A stretch of 64,000 bases of DNA. Source: Minisyncoccota bacterium (GTDB taxonomy: Bacteria > Patescibacteriota > Microgenomatia > UBA1400 > PJMF01). Positions 1 to 9,298 of this stretch are shown piece after piece (position 1 is the stretch's first letter; the number at the start of each line of letters is the position of its first letter). The stretch lies in the NCBI GenBank assembly GCA_018657765.1, contig JABHWM010000018.1, forward strand, positions 124,001-188,000, written 5' to 3'. Below the pieces are notes generated by a model. That model had not been told where the DNA came from. It was given only the letters and a program-made list of their open reading frames with translations, and searched no databases. Both the position numbers and the translations under genes were made by a program.

Positions 1-280
1 CTTCAGATTTCTTTTCATCCCACTTGGTAGGCTCTAATGTTTCTTCATCAAACTCCAAGACTGGAGCTTTGAAAATTCTAGCTTCACCTGTTTCTTCATT
101 TAGTTCTGTGTAGTAGTAAAAATCATCATCCAAGAATCCCATTTGCTTACGATAAGCAGATACGAGAGCCTGACGAATAGCGTCAAAAATAGCTGATGCT
201 TCGATTTTTCTTTCTGATGCAATTTGAGCAATAGCAGCTGCGAACTCTGTTCTAGCAGTTGTTGAAATCTTATTAGACAT
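1..280 (-). CDS. nusA: Transcription termination factor NusA, N-terminal part (truncated by window edge)
   Basis: Open frame on minus strand from ATG at 278-280: MSNKISTTARTEFAAAIAQIASERKIEASAIFDAIRQALVSAYRKQMG..., resembles the NusA N-terminal domain; not in the ORF track because it runs off the edge. Confidence 0.75.
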   Translation of the reverse strand, partial: MSNKISTTARTEFAAAIAQIASERKIEASAIFDAIRQALVSAYRKQMGFLDDDFYYYTELNEETGEARIFKAPVLEFDEETLEPTKWDEKKSE

Positions 281-525
281 GTTTTTCCTTTTTTATGCTT
301 CTTTTCTGAATATAAACAAATTTTTTAATATTTATTTATTTTCAAAAAAAGCTTTCTTTTAATTTCAATTTTTTACTAATTTTATCTAGCTAAAGATATG
401 AAAAAAGACGTGACCAATATAGTGTCCGTCTTCATCAGTATCTAGCCAGGTCATTATTATAACACAAGTTAGAGAAATTATTATTAAAATATATTTCTAA
501 AAAAACAAGAATTTGAGAATCTTAG

Positions 526-1713
526 TTACTCATAACGCAAAGCATCTATTGGCTGTAACTGAGCAGCTTGTTTGGCAGGATACCAGCCAAAAATAACTCC
601 AACAGAAGCAGATACTCCAATTGCCAATAAAATAGAAGATAAACTAACAATAAACGGAATACTCAACATTGAAGCAGCCAAAAATGTTATAGCAATTCCC
701 AGAGACATTCCAATAATCCCTCCCATCAAAGTCACCACTATAGCCTCGATAAGAAACTGCATCAAAATATTATTTTTCTTGGCTCCCAAAGCCTTCAATA
801 AACCTATCTCTTTGGTTCTCTCTGTCACAGTCACCAACATAATATTCATTATGCCAATCCCACCCACTACCAATGAAATAGCCGCTATACCAGCCAACAT
901 GGCAGATAAAGTCCCGGTCACAGAACTAATAGAAGAAATCATTTCTTGAGAACTACGAATACTAAAATCAGCATCCTCCGCATCATCAATATCATGTTGC
1001 AACAACAAAATATCCTCAACAGAAGTCTCCATAGACTCGACAAGATCACTATCAGAAATCAATAACTCGATACTATTGAGATAATCTTGAGATAAAAGTA
1101 TCTTTTGAGCCGTATAAAGTGGGACCAAAACACTAGAACTATCCGTAATCACCCCAATAATTCTAAAAGTCTTACCGTCTATTCTCACTGATTCACCCAC
1201 TACTTCTGCATCTTCACCAAACAACTCTGTGACGATTTCATCTCCTAGAACAACAACCTTAGATCTAGTTACTACTTGTGACTCTGTAAAAAAAGTTCCT
1301 TGAGAAAAATTTAGTTCATGAACATCTTGATAAACAGCCTCTGCACCAATAATGCTAGATTGCATTGTTTCACCGTCATAACTGAGTTGTTTATTAGTAG
1401 AAACCAAAGCAGTCGCTACATCAACATTTTCAAGAAGAGCTAGAGATTCCACATCATCATAAACTAAAGTGTCAGTCGTAGATCCACCTCCGCCTCCTGG
1501 ACCTCTACTATTTTTACCAGGTGAAATAGTCAAAACGTTAGCTCCAAAACTAGCAATTTCTCCAACAATAGATTGGGTAGCCCCTTCACCCAGAGAAATA
1601 ATAATAATCACTGAAGCAATTCCAATAATTACCCCAAGCATCGTCAAAACTGTTCTAATTAAATTAGTTTTTAAAGCATTAATGGCCAGAATAAATAACT
1701 CTATAAAATCCAT
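526..1713 (-). CDS. MacB/FtsX-type ABC transporter permease
   Basis: N-terminal TM, periplasmic core, GGIGIMNIMLVTVTERTKEIGLLKALGAKK and three C-terminal TMs; adjacent ATPase and adaptor. Confidence 0.92.
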   Translation of the reverse strand: MDFIELFILAINALKTNLIRTVLTMLGVIIGIASVIIIISLGEGATQSIVGEIASFGANVLTISPGKNSRGPGGGGGSTTDTLVYDDVESLALLENVDVATALVSTNKQLSYDGETMQSSIIGAEAVYQDVHELNFSQGTFFTESQVVTRSKVVVLGDEIVTELFGEDAEVVGESVRIDGKTFRIIGVITDSSSVLVPLYTAQKILLSQDYLNSIELLISDSDLVESMETSVEDILLLQHDIDDAEDADFSIRSSQEMISSISSVTGTLSAMLAGIAAISLVVGGIGIMNIMLVTVTERTKEIGLLKALGAKKNNILMQFLIEAIVVTLMGGIIGMSLGIAITFLAASMLSIPFIVSLSSILLAIGVSASVGVIFGWYPAKQAAQLQPIDALRYE

Positions 1714-2421
1714 TTATTTAGACTTTCTTTTGTTTTTACTATCTTTTTTAACAAGTCCATCTTGAATACGAATAACTCTTTTGGCAAACTTTGCAATATC
1801 TTCTTCATGAGTAATCAAAATAATAGTATGACCTTTTTTGTTTAACTCCTTGAATAAATTCATGATTTCATGAGCAGTTTTTGTATCTAGATTTCCAGTT
1901 GGCTCATCAGCCAAAAGAATAGCTGGTTTCATAACTAATGATCTAGCAATAGCCACCCGTTGAATCTGTCCACCAGAGATATGATTAGATAAATTATCTG
2001 CTTTATCTTCTAGACCAACTAACTTTAAAGATTCCAAAGCTCTTTTGTTTCTTTCCACTGGCGAAACACCTCCATACATCATTGGTCGTTCTACATTCTT
2101 GAGAACAGAAGTCCTAGGTAAAAGGTTAAAAGATTGAAAGATAAAGCCAATTTCTTTGTTTCTAATTTCTGCTAACTCGTCGTCATCATAAGAATCTATT
2201 AGTTTTCCTCTCAGGTGATATTCACCAGAAGTAACAAGATCCAAAGCTCCAATAATATTCATTATCGTTGACTTACCAGAACCAGAGGGACCCATGATGG
2301 CCACAAACTCACCAGAATTAATCGAGAAATTAATATCTTTCAAAGCTTCATAAGAAACAGGACCAGTCTTGTAAACCTTCCTGACTTTTTTAAAAGAGAT
2401 AATAACTTTACTAGAAGACAT
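1714..2421 (-). CDS. ABC transporter ATP-binding protein (MacB/LolD-like)
   Basis: Walker A GPSGSGKST, signature ISGGQIQRVAIARSL, Walker B ILLADEPTGNLD. Confidence 0.95.
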   Translation of the reverse strand: MSSSKVIISFKKVRKVYKTGPVSYEALKDINFSINSGEFVAIMGPSGSGKSTIMNIIGALDLVTSGEYHLRGKLIDSYDDDELAEIRNKEIGFIFQSFNLLPRTSVLKNVERPMMYGGVSPVERNKRALESLKLVGLEDKADNLSNHISGGQIQRVAIARSLVMKPAILLADEPTGNLDTKTAHEIMNLFKELNKKGHTIILITHEEDIAKFAKRVIRIQDGLVKKDSKNKRKSK

Positions 2422-2430
2422 GTTTAAACT

Positions 2431-3627
2431 TTATTTTCCAAATAAACCACCACCAGAGCTACTCTTACCCAATTCGCTAATAATAATCTTCTGTCCTTCT
2501 TCAAGACCAGAAGTTATTTCTACATTTGCAGTACCTGTTGCCCCTATCTTTACAGGTTGATAAATAACTGTTTGACTTTGTTCATCAAAGATTTGAACAG
2601 CTTTTTCTCCTTGATATGGCTTGATGGCTGTAATAGGAACAACTAAAATATCATTTTTTTCTTGAGTCAAAATATCTACCTGAGCAGTCATGCCTGGCCT
2701 AATCTCTTGATCTACTTCATCTAAAGTCAGATAAACATAGTAAACAGCAACATCAGATATAACCGTTGCGAATTCATCAACTCTTTGAACAGTAGCTGGT
2801 AAAGTTGAGCTGGATAAAGCATCTACTTTTACTTCTGCTGTTTGTCCTGGAGAAATATCTTTAATATCATTCTCATTAATAGCAATCTCTACCCAAGTCT
2901 CGGAGTTAGTTTTAATAATCAAAGCCAAATCTGTAGCAGAAGACATCTGACCTTCAGCCAAAGCCAAGTTAACAACTTGACCATCAATCGTAGCTTTCAC
3001 TGGACCATCAGCAGTAGCCTGATAAGCTAACCAAGAACTACTTACTGCAGCCTGCCCCTGAGAAATTACATCTTTTTGATTCAAATAATTAGCTTCTGAA
3101 GCATGCCAATCACGTTCTGTTTGTATAAAAATAGGATCATCTACAGATAACTCTGTATCAAGTGCACGAGCCTCAAAATCTTCATGAGCAGCCCACATCT
3201 TGGATTCTAGAGAATTAAGATTTGCTTTTGCAGATTCTAGACTATTTTTGGCTGATAAATAACTAGAGTAAGCTTTGCTTCTCTCGGCCTCCGTAGCACT
3301 ACTAACAACATAAAACAACTTATCACCTCTTTTTACTTCAGCTCCATTTTCTACATAAACCTCTGTAACTACACCATCTATAGTGCTGTTTATCTCTACT
3401 TTGTTGGAAGTAGTAATACTACCAGTTTCAGAGACTTGCTCGATAATATTACCTCTACTCACCTGACCAAACTTATAAGTAGGACCTTCTTCTTCTTTAT
3501 TTAGTTGCCCATTAGCAATAAATACGACAGTAACCGCAACAGTAATAATTAATAATTTTTGAAATTTTGTCTTGTTTTTAAATTTATTTAAAACAGACAA
3601 TCCCAATGATTTTATTTTTTTTATCAT
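2431..3627 (-). CDS. HlyD/MacA-type efflux periplasmic adaptor subunit
   Basis: N-terminal TM, lipoyl-like halves, coiled coil, RPGMTAQVDI and C-terminal VEITSGLEEGQKII. Confidence 0.9.
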   Translation of the reverse strand: MIKKIKSLGLSVLNKFKNKTKFQKLLIITVAVTVVFIANGQLNKEEEGPTYKFGQVSRGNIIEQVSETGSITTSNKVEINSTIDGVVTEVYVENGAEVKRGDKLFYVVSSATEAERSKAYSSYLSAKNSLESAKANLNSLESKMWAAHEDFEARALDTELSVDDPIFIQTERDWHASEANYLNQKDVISQGQAAVSSSWLAYQATADGPVKATIDGQVVNLALAEGQMSSATDLALIIKTNSETWVEIAINENDIKDISPGQTAEVKVDALSSSTLPATVQRVDEFATVISDVAVYYVYLTLDEVDQEIRPGMTAQVDILTQEKNDILVVPITAIKPYQGEKAVQIFDEQSQTVIYQPVKIGATGTANVEITSGLEEGQKIIISELGKSSSGGGLFGK

Positions 3628-3647
3628 AATATTCTTTTCCAGTCTAT

Positions 3648-4034
3648 CTATTTTCTATCTCCAGGACCACCACCTGCTCCAGGACCTCCTCCTGTCCCAG
3701 GGCCAGTCCCAGTAGAGTGTCTTACTGTACGCATTATCGATCCAAAAATACTAGTCTCTCTCTCTGGTAAATTACTTGCTCTATCTTCTTCTAATTTTTC
3801 TTGAATTTCTTCTTCACTTAATCCTTGAGATTCCCAGAACTCAACTAATTTCTTTTGTTGAATCTGAGTAGCTTCTCTACGAACGGCTGATTGTTTTTGA
3901 AATTTAAGAAATTGAAATGCTGTAAATATAGAAACAACACCAAGTAATATTAAAACCCATTTTAACCAGGATTTTTTATTTTTTTTTGAACCAACTGTCT
4001 TTTTTGTTTTTTGTTTGTCTGTATTTTCTTTCAT
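3648..4034 (-). CDS. Small single-TM protein with Gly/Pro-rich tail
   Basis: KWVLILLGVVSIFTAFQFL TM helix; C-terminal GTGPGTGGGPGAGGGPGDRK; next to adaptor gene. Confidence 0.6.
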   Translation of the reverse strand: MKENTDKQKTKKTVGSKKNKKSWLKWVLILLGVVSIFTAFQFLKFQKQSAVRREATQIQQKKLVEFWESQGLSEEEIQEKLEEDRASNLPERETSIFGSIMRTVRHSTGTGPGTGGGPGAGGGPGDRK

Positions 4035-4096
4035 GAGCTTAATTCTATAGAACTAAGTTGAGAAAGTCTTGAGAGTTTTACAATTAGTTAATATAG

Positions 4097-4357
4097 TTAA
4101 TACTGATCATGTGTTACCAAATCAAAAAATACATACTCACTACCATCTTTAATACCCAAAGCTCTTAAATCTCCAGTAATCCAAATAGCATATTGCCTGG
4201 ATCTTTTCCCCTGAAGCTTATGTATTTTTAGTGATGGATGCTTATGGTTTTGTTGAAACAAAGAAAATTGTTTAGCTAATTCTAGCCTTAATTTAGGATC
4301 TTTCTTGCAAAATTTTTGAGCTTTTTTTTGAAATGTTTTTGTTAGAGAGAAGTTCAT
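4097..4357 (-). CDS. RelE/YafQ-family-like toxin
   Basis: 86 aa, LAKQFSLFQQNHKHPSLKIHKLQGKRSRQYAIWITGDLRALGIKDG...VFFDLVTHDQY; overlaps upstream antitoxin-size ORF. Confidence 0.75.
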   Translation of the reverse strand: MNFSLTKTFQKKAQKFCKKDPKLRLELAKQFSLFQQNHKHPSLKIHKLQGKRSRQYAIWITGDLRALGIKDGSEYVFFDLVTHDQY

Positions 4358-4614
4358 AACTCCTCAAAAAATTGTTTTGCATCAGTGACTTTAGTAGTTT
4401 TACCAGCTCTATGTTCTGCTAGGGCTTCCAAACCTTTTCTCTCTGTTTTTTCACTCATTTCATAAACAGGAGTTATTCCCTGTTTTAGAATCTGAGCAGT
4501 AGCTTGAGCAATAAAGAATTTAGCAGTCTTGGGAACATTGTAACCAAGTTGAGTACCATATCCAGCCAAAATAGCTGCTTCTTGATCAGTTAGGGTAAGT
4601 TGAACTTTTGTCAT
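4354..4614 (-). CDS. Putative antitoxin of the adjacent RelE-like toxin
   Basis: 86 aa, 4-nt overlap with toxin ORF, typical antitoxin-toxin order. Confidence 0.65.
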   Translation of the reverse strand: MTKVQLTLTDQEAAILAGYGTQLGYNVPKTAKFFIAQATAQILKQGITPVYEMSEKTERKGLEALAEHRAGKTTKVTDAKQFFEEL

Positions 4615-4765
4615 AATGGGTAAAATATAGCATAAAAGTAGTAAAAATACAATACTTTTTGATAAAAAACCAATTATCCTTAGCTTAGTTTTTCTGATAC
4701 TTAGCTAGGAAAGTTAAGTCCACCCAGCTTACGTTGGAGAAATTAAATAAAGAAGTAAAGAAGTG

Positions 4766-5641
4766 TTAAAGCCCAGCCTTTTGCAGCTCTTTTATCAACT
4801 TCTTCTGTCCTCTAGAGAGTTTTTCTGGAATATCCACTACAATTCTGACATAAAGATCACCTTTACCTCTTGATTGTAGATGACTCACCCCTTCACCTCG
4901 CAGACGAATCAAGCTGTGAGATTGAGTGCCTGGTCTGATCTTCATCTTAAGGTTATCTTCAGTCAAGGTAGGGACCTCTACTTTACCGCCCAGAAGAGCC
5001 ATACTGATAGATATCTTTTGAACCACAAAAACATCATAGCCTTCTCGTTTGAAACGATCATGAGTCTTTACATCGATAGTTACATCAAAATCTTTAAAAC
5101 GAATTCTAGTACCATCATTAGCACCAGCAGGAACCTTTATTTTTTGGGTTTTCCCCTCGATAGTAACTTCTTTGGTTACTCCATGAACAGCCTCCATGAA
5201 CTCTATGGTCAAACCATATCTGGAACGACGAGCCGCTCTACCTCCAAAACCACCACCAAAAAATGACTCAAAAATATCGAAAGGGTCATTAAAATCAAAA
5301 TCAGCTCCAGATTGACCTCCCTGACCGCCTGAGTTCTGGTAACCCCAGGTAAATGGACCAGATTGAGCACCACTGAAGGGATTTCCTGCTCCACCGCCAA
5401 AACCACCGCTAGATGGGTCAAAAGCAGCATGTCCGAATTGATCATATTGTTGACGTTTTGTTTTATCAGATACTACTTGGTAAGCTTCATTTATTTCCTT
5501 GAACTTTTCTTCTGCATCTTTGGCTTTATTTTTGTCTGGGTGGAACTTGAGAGCCATCTTGCGATAAGCAGATTTTACCTCTGCAGCAGTAGCTGTTTTG
5601 GAAACACCTAGAATTTCATAGTAATCACGTTTGGTAGCCAT
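4766..5641 (-). CDS. DnaJ-class (CbpA-like) J-domain chaperone
   Basis: J domain with HPD motif (KFHPDKN), Gly/Phe-rich region, DnaJ C-terminal domain; no CxxCxGxG zinc fingers. Confidence 0.92.
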   Translation of the reverse strand: MATKRDYYEILGVSKTATAAEVKSAYRKMALKFHPDKNKAKDAEEKFKEINEAYQVVSDKTKRQQYDQFGHAAFDPSSGGFGGGAGNPFSGAQSGPFTWGYQNSGGQGGQSGADFDFNDPFDIFESFFGGGFGGRAARRSRYGLTIEFMEAVHGVTKEVTIEGKTQKIKVPAGANDGTRIRFKDFDVTIDVKTHDRFKREGYDVFVVQKISISMALLGGKVEVPTLTEDNLKMKIRPGTQSHSLIRLRGEGVSHLQSRGKGDLYVRIVVDIPEKLSRGQKKLIKELQKAGL

Positions 5642-5976
5642 ATGTTTTCCTTAGAAAGGTAATCTGAATTATCTTGATTTAATATTTAATTAATAATCTT
5701 TATTTCTATTTTGCTATCTGCTTTACTATCTTCAAACCTCTGGTAAGAGTCTATTTTGATAATATTTTCTAGCAACCTTTTTATAGGTGGAGTGATTGTA
5801 ACAGGGAAAAGAGGAAAAATTAAGCAGAGAAATGGTGGGAGTGCTAAAGAAGATAATTAAAAAGAAATCTTAAGAACCTGAGTTCGCAAACGAAGTGCAA
5901 CACTTTCGCGCGGTAGAATACCGCAAGAAAGGAAGGCATGAAGTACACACAGCTGAAAGAATTAAGTCCTATAATA

Positions 5977-6005
5977 TTGACAATATAAGACTATTATTAT
6001 ATAAT
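5977..6005 (+). promoter_or_regulatory. Consensus sigma70-type promoter
   Basis: TTGACA (5977-5982), 17 nt, TATAAT (6000-6005); SD AAGGAGGT at 6039-6046 before ATG 6055. Confidence 0.85.
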
Positions 6006-6054
6006 GGACAGTTAGAGCTCGTTAAAAATCCCCAATATAAGGAGGTACAGTCGC

Positions 6055-6771
6055 ATGAAGCGTCTTACCCTATTATTTATTCTGTTCGCTAGCTTGTTAG
6101 TTGGCTGCAATGGTCAGGAAATTCCTGAATGTGGAGATACTGTTTTCAACACTCCTCATATTACTATTGCTACTGCTTTCTGGATCGAAACTGATGCTGT
6201 CAAACAGCAGATGCTTAATCAAGAAAGTTGCCAATTTGAAAATTCTACCTACACTGTAGGAAAAATTGGAGAACAACAAGTTCTATTGTTCGAAACTGGT
6301 GTTGGCTCTGAAAAAGCCATTGCTAGTACAAATAGAATCGTTTCAAATTTCGAAATAGAAATCATTATTTTCTCTGGTATTGCCGGAGGAATTGAAGATT
6401 CAGCCATAGGCACAACTTTTGTGCCATATAAATGGTTTGATCTGGAAACTGGAGAAAGTGTCTTTGTTAATGAATCACTTCTCTCTCTAGTAACTAGAGA
6501 ACAAATAACTGGCATAACATCGCCAGAATTTGTAAGCGATCCAGAAATAGTAGAGTTTATAAGGAGTAATTTTCAAGCAATTGTTGTGGATATGGAAACA
6601 TACCACGTAGCCAAGATTGCCTCTGAAAATAATATTCCTTTTATTGCCTTCCGCAGTGTGAGCGATCATGCTGATGGGGATAAAAAGAGAGAATCTTATC
6701 AACAAGCTGCCAATGCAAGTGCAGTTCAAGTGATAGATTTTATCTGGCTCTATAGTAACACCTCTCCTTAA
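6055..6771 (+). CDS. Lipoprotein with MTA/SAH nucleosidase-like (PNP/UDP phosphorylase fold) domain
   Basis: Lipobox LLVGC; VLLFETGVGSEKA, FSGIAGGI, VVDMETYHVAKIASENNIPFIAFRSVSDHAD. Confidence 0.8.
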   Translation: MKRLTLLFILFASLLVGCNGQEIPECGDTVFNTPHITIATAFWIETDAVKQQMLNQESCQFENSTYTVGKIGEQQVLLFETGVGSEKAIASTNRIVSNFEIEIIIFSGIAGGIEDSAIGTTFVPYKWFDLETGESVFVNESLLSLVTREQITGITSPEFVSDPEIVEFIRSNFQAIVVDMETYHVAKIASENNIPFIAFRSVSDHADGDKKRESYQQAANASAVQVIDFIWLYSNTSP

Positions 6772-6789
6772 AAACGAGAGGTGTTTTCA
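6758..6789 (+). terminator. Rho-independent terminator
   Basis: ACACCTCTC (6758-6766) / GAGAGGTGT (6776-6784) followed by TTTCATTT; stem overlaps the stop codon region. Confidence 0.8.
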
Positions 6790-6846
6790 TTTAATTAGAA
6801 AAATATATAATTCCCAATTTAATATAATAGTTAGAGTCTTATAGTA

Positions 6847-6875
6847 TTGACATATTGGATAGTATTTGATATACT
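6847..6875 (+). promoter_or_regulatory. Near-consensus sigma70-type promoter
   Basis: TTGACA (6847-6852), 17 nt, TATACT (6870-6875). Confidence 0.75.
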
Positions 6876-7039
6876 TGATCACGTTGTTACACAATCTTTA
6901 TGTCTATGCGATATAAATGATTGTCAAACAACAGCACTTTAAAAAATTCAAGAGTAAATTTCTGGTTTTGCAGATGAAGCCAATCACCTTTGGTTGGTTT
7001 CTCTGTCAAAATCAGAGATTCAAGGAGAAAAAAAAGATA

Positions 7040-8212
7040 ATGGAAACCCTACTACTAATACCTGTAGTACCAGTGGTGATTGGCATCGTTGTAGGTTTGT
7101 TTAATAAACGTTCTACAAGATATCAAAGATCACAAATGTTAAACATTATTGAATTTGGTGTTCTAATTTTTCTAGTGAGCATCGTTGGTATTTTTGGCTG
7201 GTTCATGTTCCGTGACAGCCAGATGAAATCAATGGAATTCCTTAATGGTGAAATTGCTGCTAAAGATTTTAGCGATATTTCTTGCCGTCACTGTCACACT
7301 GTTTGTGACTCACGCGACGATGATGGGAACTGTACAAGTTCTCATGAAGAATGTGATCATTCATACGACAGAATTTGGTGGGCTGAAACCAACTATAATT
7401 TTGACGGGTATGGTCATATTGAATTTCCAACAACTGATCGGCAAGGATTGAATCAACCAGAAAGATGGACTGCTGTTGTTATAGGTGAAAGTGCTACAAG
7501 CCTTCACCCATTTACCAGCTACCTAAAACCTTCTGGCGAATCTGACTCATTCCCGATCCCGTTGGATATGAAAGAATTGTATGGGGACCTGGTCCCTGTG
7601 CATAGCACAGAACTTGCTTATGATTACTATCATGCGATTAAAGTTCAGGCGGTTGGTTTTGAAACACCACCTCCAGGATTTAGCATGGCAATAGTCAATA
7701 ATCATGAGGTAATGACAAACCTGGTGCTGAATAGTCAGGTAGAAGATACCAATCAACCGATTGGTCCAGAAAAGCAAGGCAACTTGCAAATCTTCTATGT
7801 TAATGCTCAAACAATACCAGATAATCGTTTTGCAGACCTAAGTCTCGGCACTTGGCGAGGTGGTGGTAAAAATGATATTACTATCTGGATTGGCATAAAC
7901 AACTGGCCTGAAATTTCATGGGCCAGGGTAACACTCGGTGCAACAGAGATCGGCAACGAGCTCTTCGTTATCCAACTGCGTGATGCAATTAGAAATATGG
8001 AGACTGTTGAAAACCTATCTGAAATCCTAAAAGTTGCAGAAGCACAAGTCTTCAAGAACTTCGATAGAAAACAGATGGCAGAATTTGCTGATCGAAAACC
8101 GGGTATTCACCCAACGTCGGGACAACTTACTGCACTTTATATAATCGTAGTTGTCATTTCAATCGGAGGATCATTGTACTTTTATTCTAATGATCCCTTC
8201 GAAGTAGAATAG
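7040..8212 (+). CDS. Membrane protein of unknown function with Cys/His-rich extracytoplasmic segment
   Basis: In-frame ATG at 7040 has SD AAGGAG at 7022-7027 (the track start 6917 lacks one); two N-terminal TMs, CRHCHTVCDSRDDDGNCTSSHEECDH, C-terminal TM. Confidence 0.75.
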   Translation: METLLLIPVVPVVIGIVVGLFNKRSTRYQRSQMLNIIEFGVLIFLVSIVGIFGWFMFRDSQMKSMEFLNGEIAAKDFSDISCRHCHTVCDSRDDDGNCTSSHEECDHSYDRIWWAETNYNFDGYGHIEFPTTDRQGLNQPERWTAVVIGESATSLHPFTSYLKPSGESDSFPIPLDMKELYGDLVPVHSTELAYDYYHAIKVQAVGFETPPPGFSMAIVNNHEVMTNLVLNSQVEDTNQPIGPEKQGNLQIFYVNAQTIPDNRFADLSLGTWRGGGKNDITIWIGINNWPEISWARVTLGATEIGNELFVIQLRDAIRNMETVENLSEILKVAEAQVFKNFDRKQMAEFADRKPGIHPTSGQLTALYIIVVVISIGGSLYFYSNDPFEVE

Positions 8213-8229
8213 AGCTATAGGAGCCTATT

Positions 8230-8856
8230 ATGAACAGTTCAACAAACAGCTCAACCCGTATTGCCATTGCTGGCATAATTATCTTGGGCGTAGTATTTGT
8301 ACTTGGCGGAATATTTTGGGATACCAGTGTGGGACGTTCCCTTAATGCCATCGTTGCTCAAGTTGAAATCTGCGAAACAACTCTCACTCAAAGCTACAAC
8401 ACCATTTCTGAAACAGCACAAGTGACTGTCAGCTTCGAGGAATTTGGTAAAGATTTGTTCCGTGAAGCCTTAGGAGGCAATAAAGAAGCTACAAATAACA
8501 TGATTGCCTTCATGACTGCCAATAGTGGTACAGACCTTGGTGCTACACATACACAGCTTCAGCAAGTAATAGAAGCTCAACGTGGAAAATACACTAATTG
8601 TGTGGCAGAAATGCAGCGTCTGCAACTTACTGCATCAAATAAGTTAGAAGGTACCTTTGGTCGTAATTATGCAAAATTTTGGGAACAACCCAAGGTTTTG
8701 CCTCTAAATGCACCAGCAAGACCTCTCGTTGACTTAGATGGTGACGGCAAAATCACCGCTCTAGATTACCCCGCGGTAACTGCTGGATTCGCTGTTGATG
8801 CTCATCAAACTGGTGAAGACCCAGGAACCATTGACCTCTTTGGTGAAGATAACTAA
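8230..8856 (+). CDS. LemA-like membrane protein with C-terminal EF-hand/dockerin-like loop
   Basis: N-terminal TM, helical LemA-like region with alternating Q/N-rich helices, DLDGDGKITALDYPAV Ca-binding-like loop. Confidence 0.55.
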   Translation: MNSSTNSSTRIAIAGIIILGVVFVLGGIFWDTSVGRSLNAIVAQVEICETTLTQSYNTISETAQVTVSFEEFGKDLFREALGGNKEATNNMIAFMTANSGTDLGATHTQLQQVIEAQRGKYTNCVAEMQRLQLTASNKLEGTFGRNYAKFWEQPKVLPLNAPARPLVDLDGDGKITALDYPAVTAGFAVDAHQTGEDPGTIDLFGEDN

Positions 8857-9016
8857 AAAGTTAACACTAACCATCTCCTAAACCACCCTAACTCTACGGG
8901 GAACCCATTCATAAAGTTTCAATGGAGTATCTTGCAACAATATAGATACATACAGAAACAAAATAAAATCAATTTAGATTGGGAAAAATAGTAGCTTAAT
9001 ACTTTTGAATTTGATC

Positions 9017-9049
9017 AGCGCCCCTTAACTGGGGCGCTTTTCTCTTTTT
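9017..9049 (+). terminator. Rho-independent terminator of the plus-strand cluster
   Basis: AGCGCCCC (9017-9024) TTAACT GGGGCGCT (9031-9038) then T-rich run. Confidence 0.85.
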
Positions 9050-9298
9050 CATACCTACATCACCAAATCCGGAAACTCCACAACATCATGCTCCTCTGAA
9101 AAACTACCATAATGTTCACTCTGTGTACTGTAGGCTACCCTTGCAGTAATTTGATCATTTTTTTCTGAAGCATATAAAATCAAGCCACACGTCCAGCAAT
9201 AAGCCACTATCTTAAACTCTTTCAAAGCTGCCTTTAATTCAGCTGGCCAGATATCTTCTTTACCTTCTTGTTCTAGATCCTGTTCTTTTTCTGAAATA

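Noticed and set aside
5895-6092. 65-aa ORF upstream of the lipoprotein nucleosidase
   Set aside because: Runs through the consensus promoter and SD of the downstream gene; no SD of its own.
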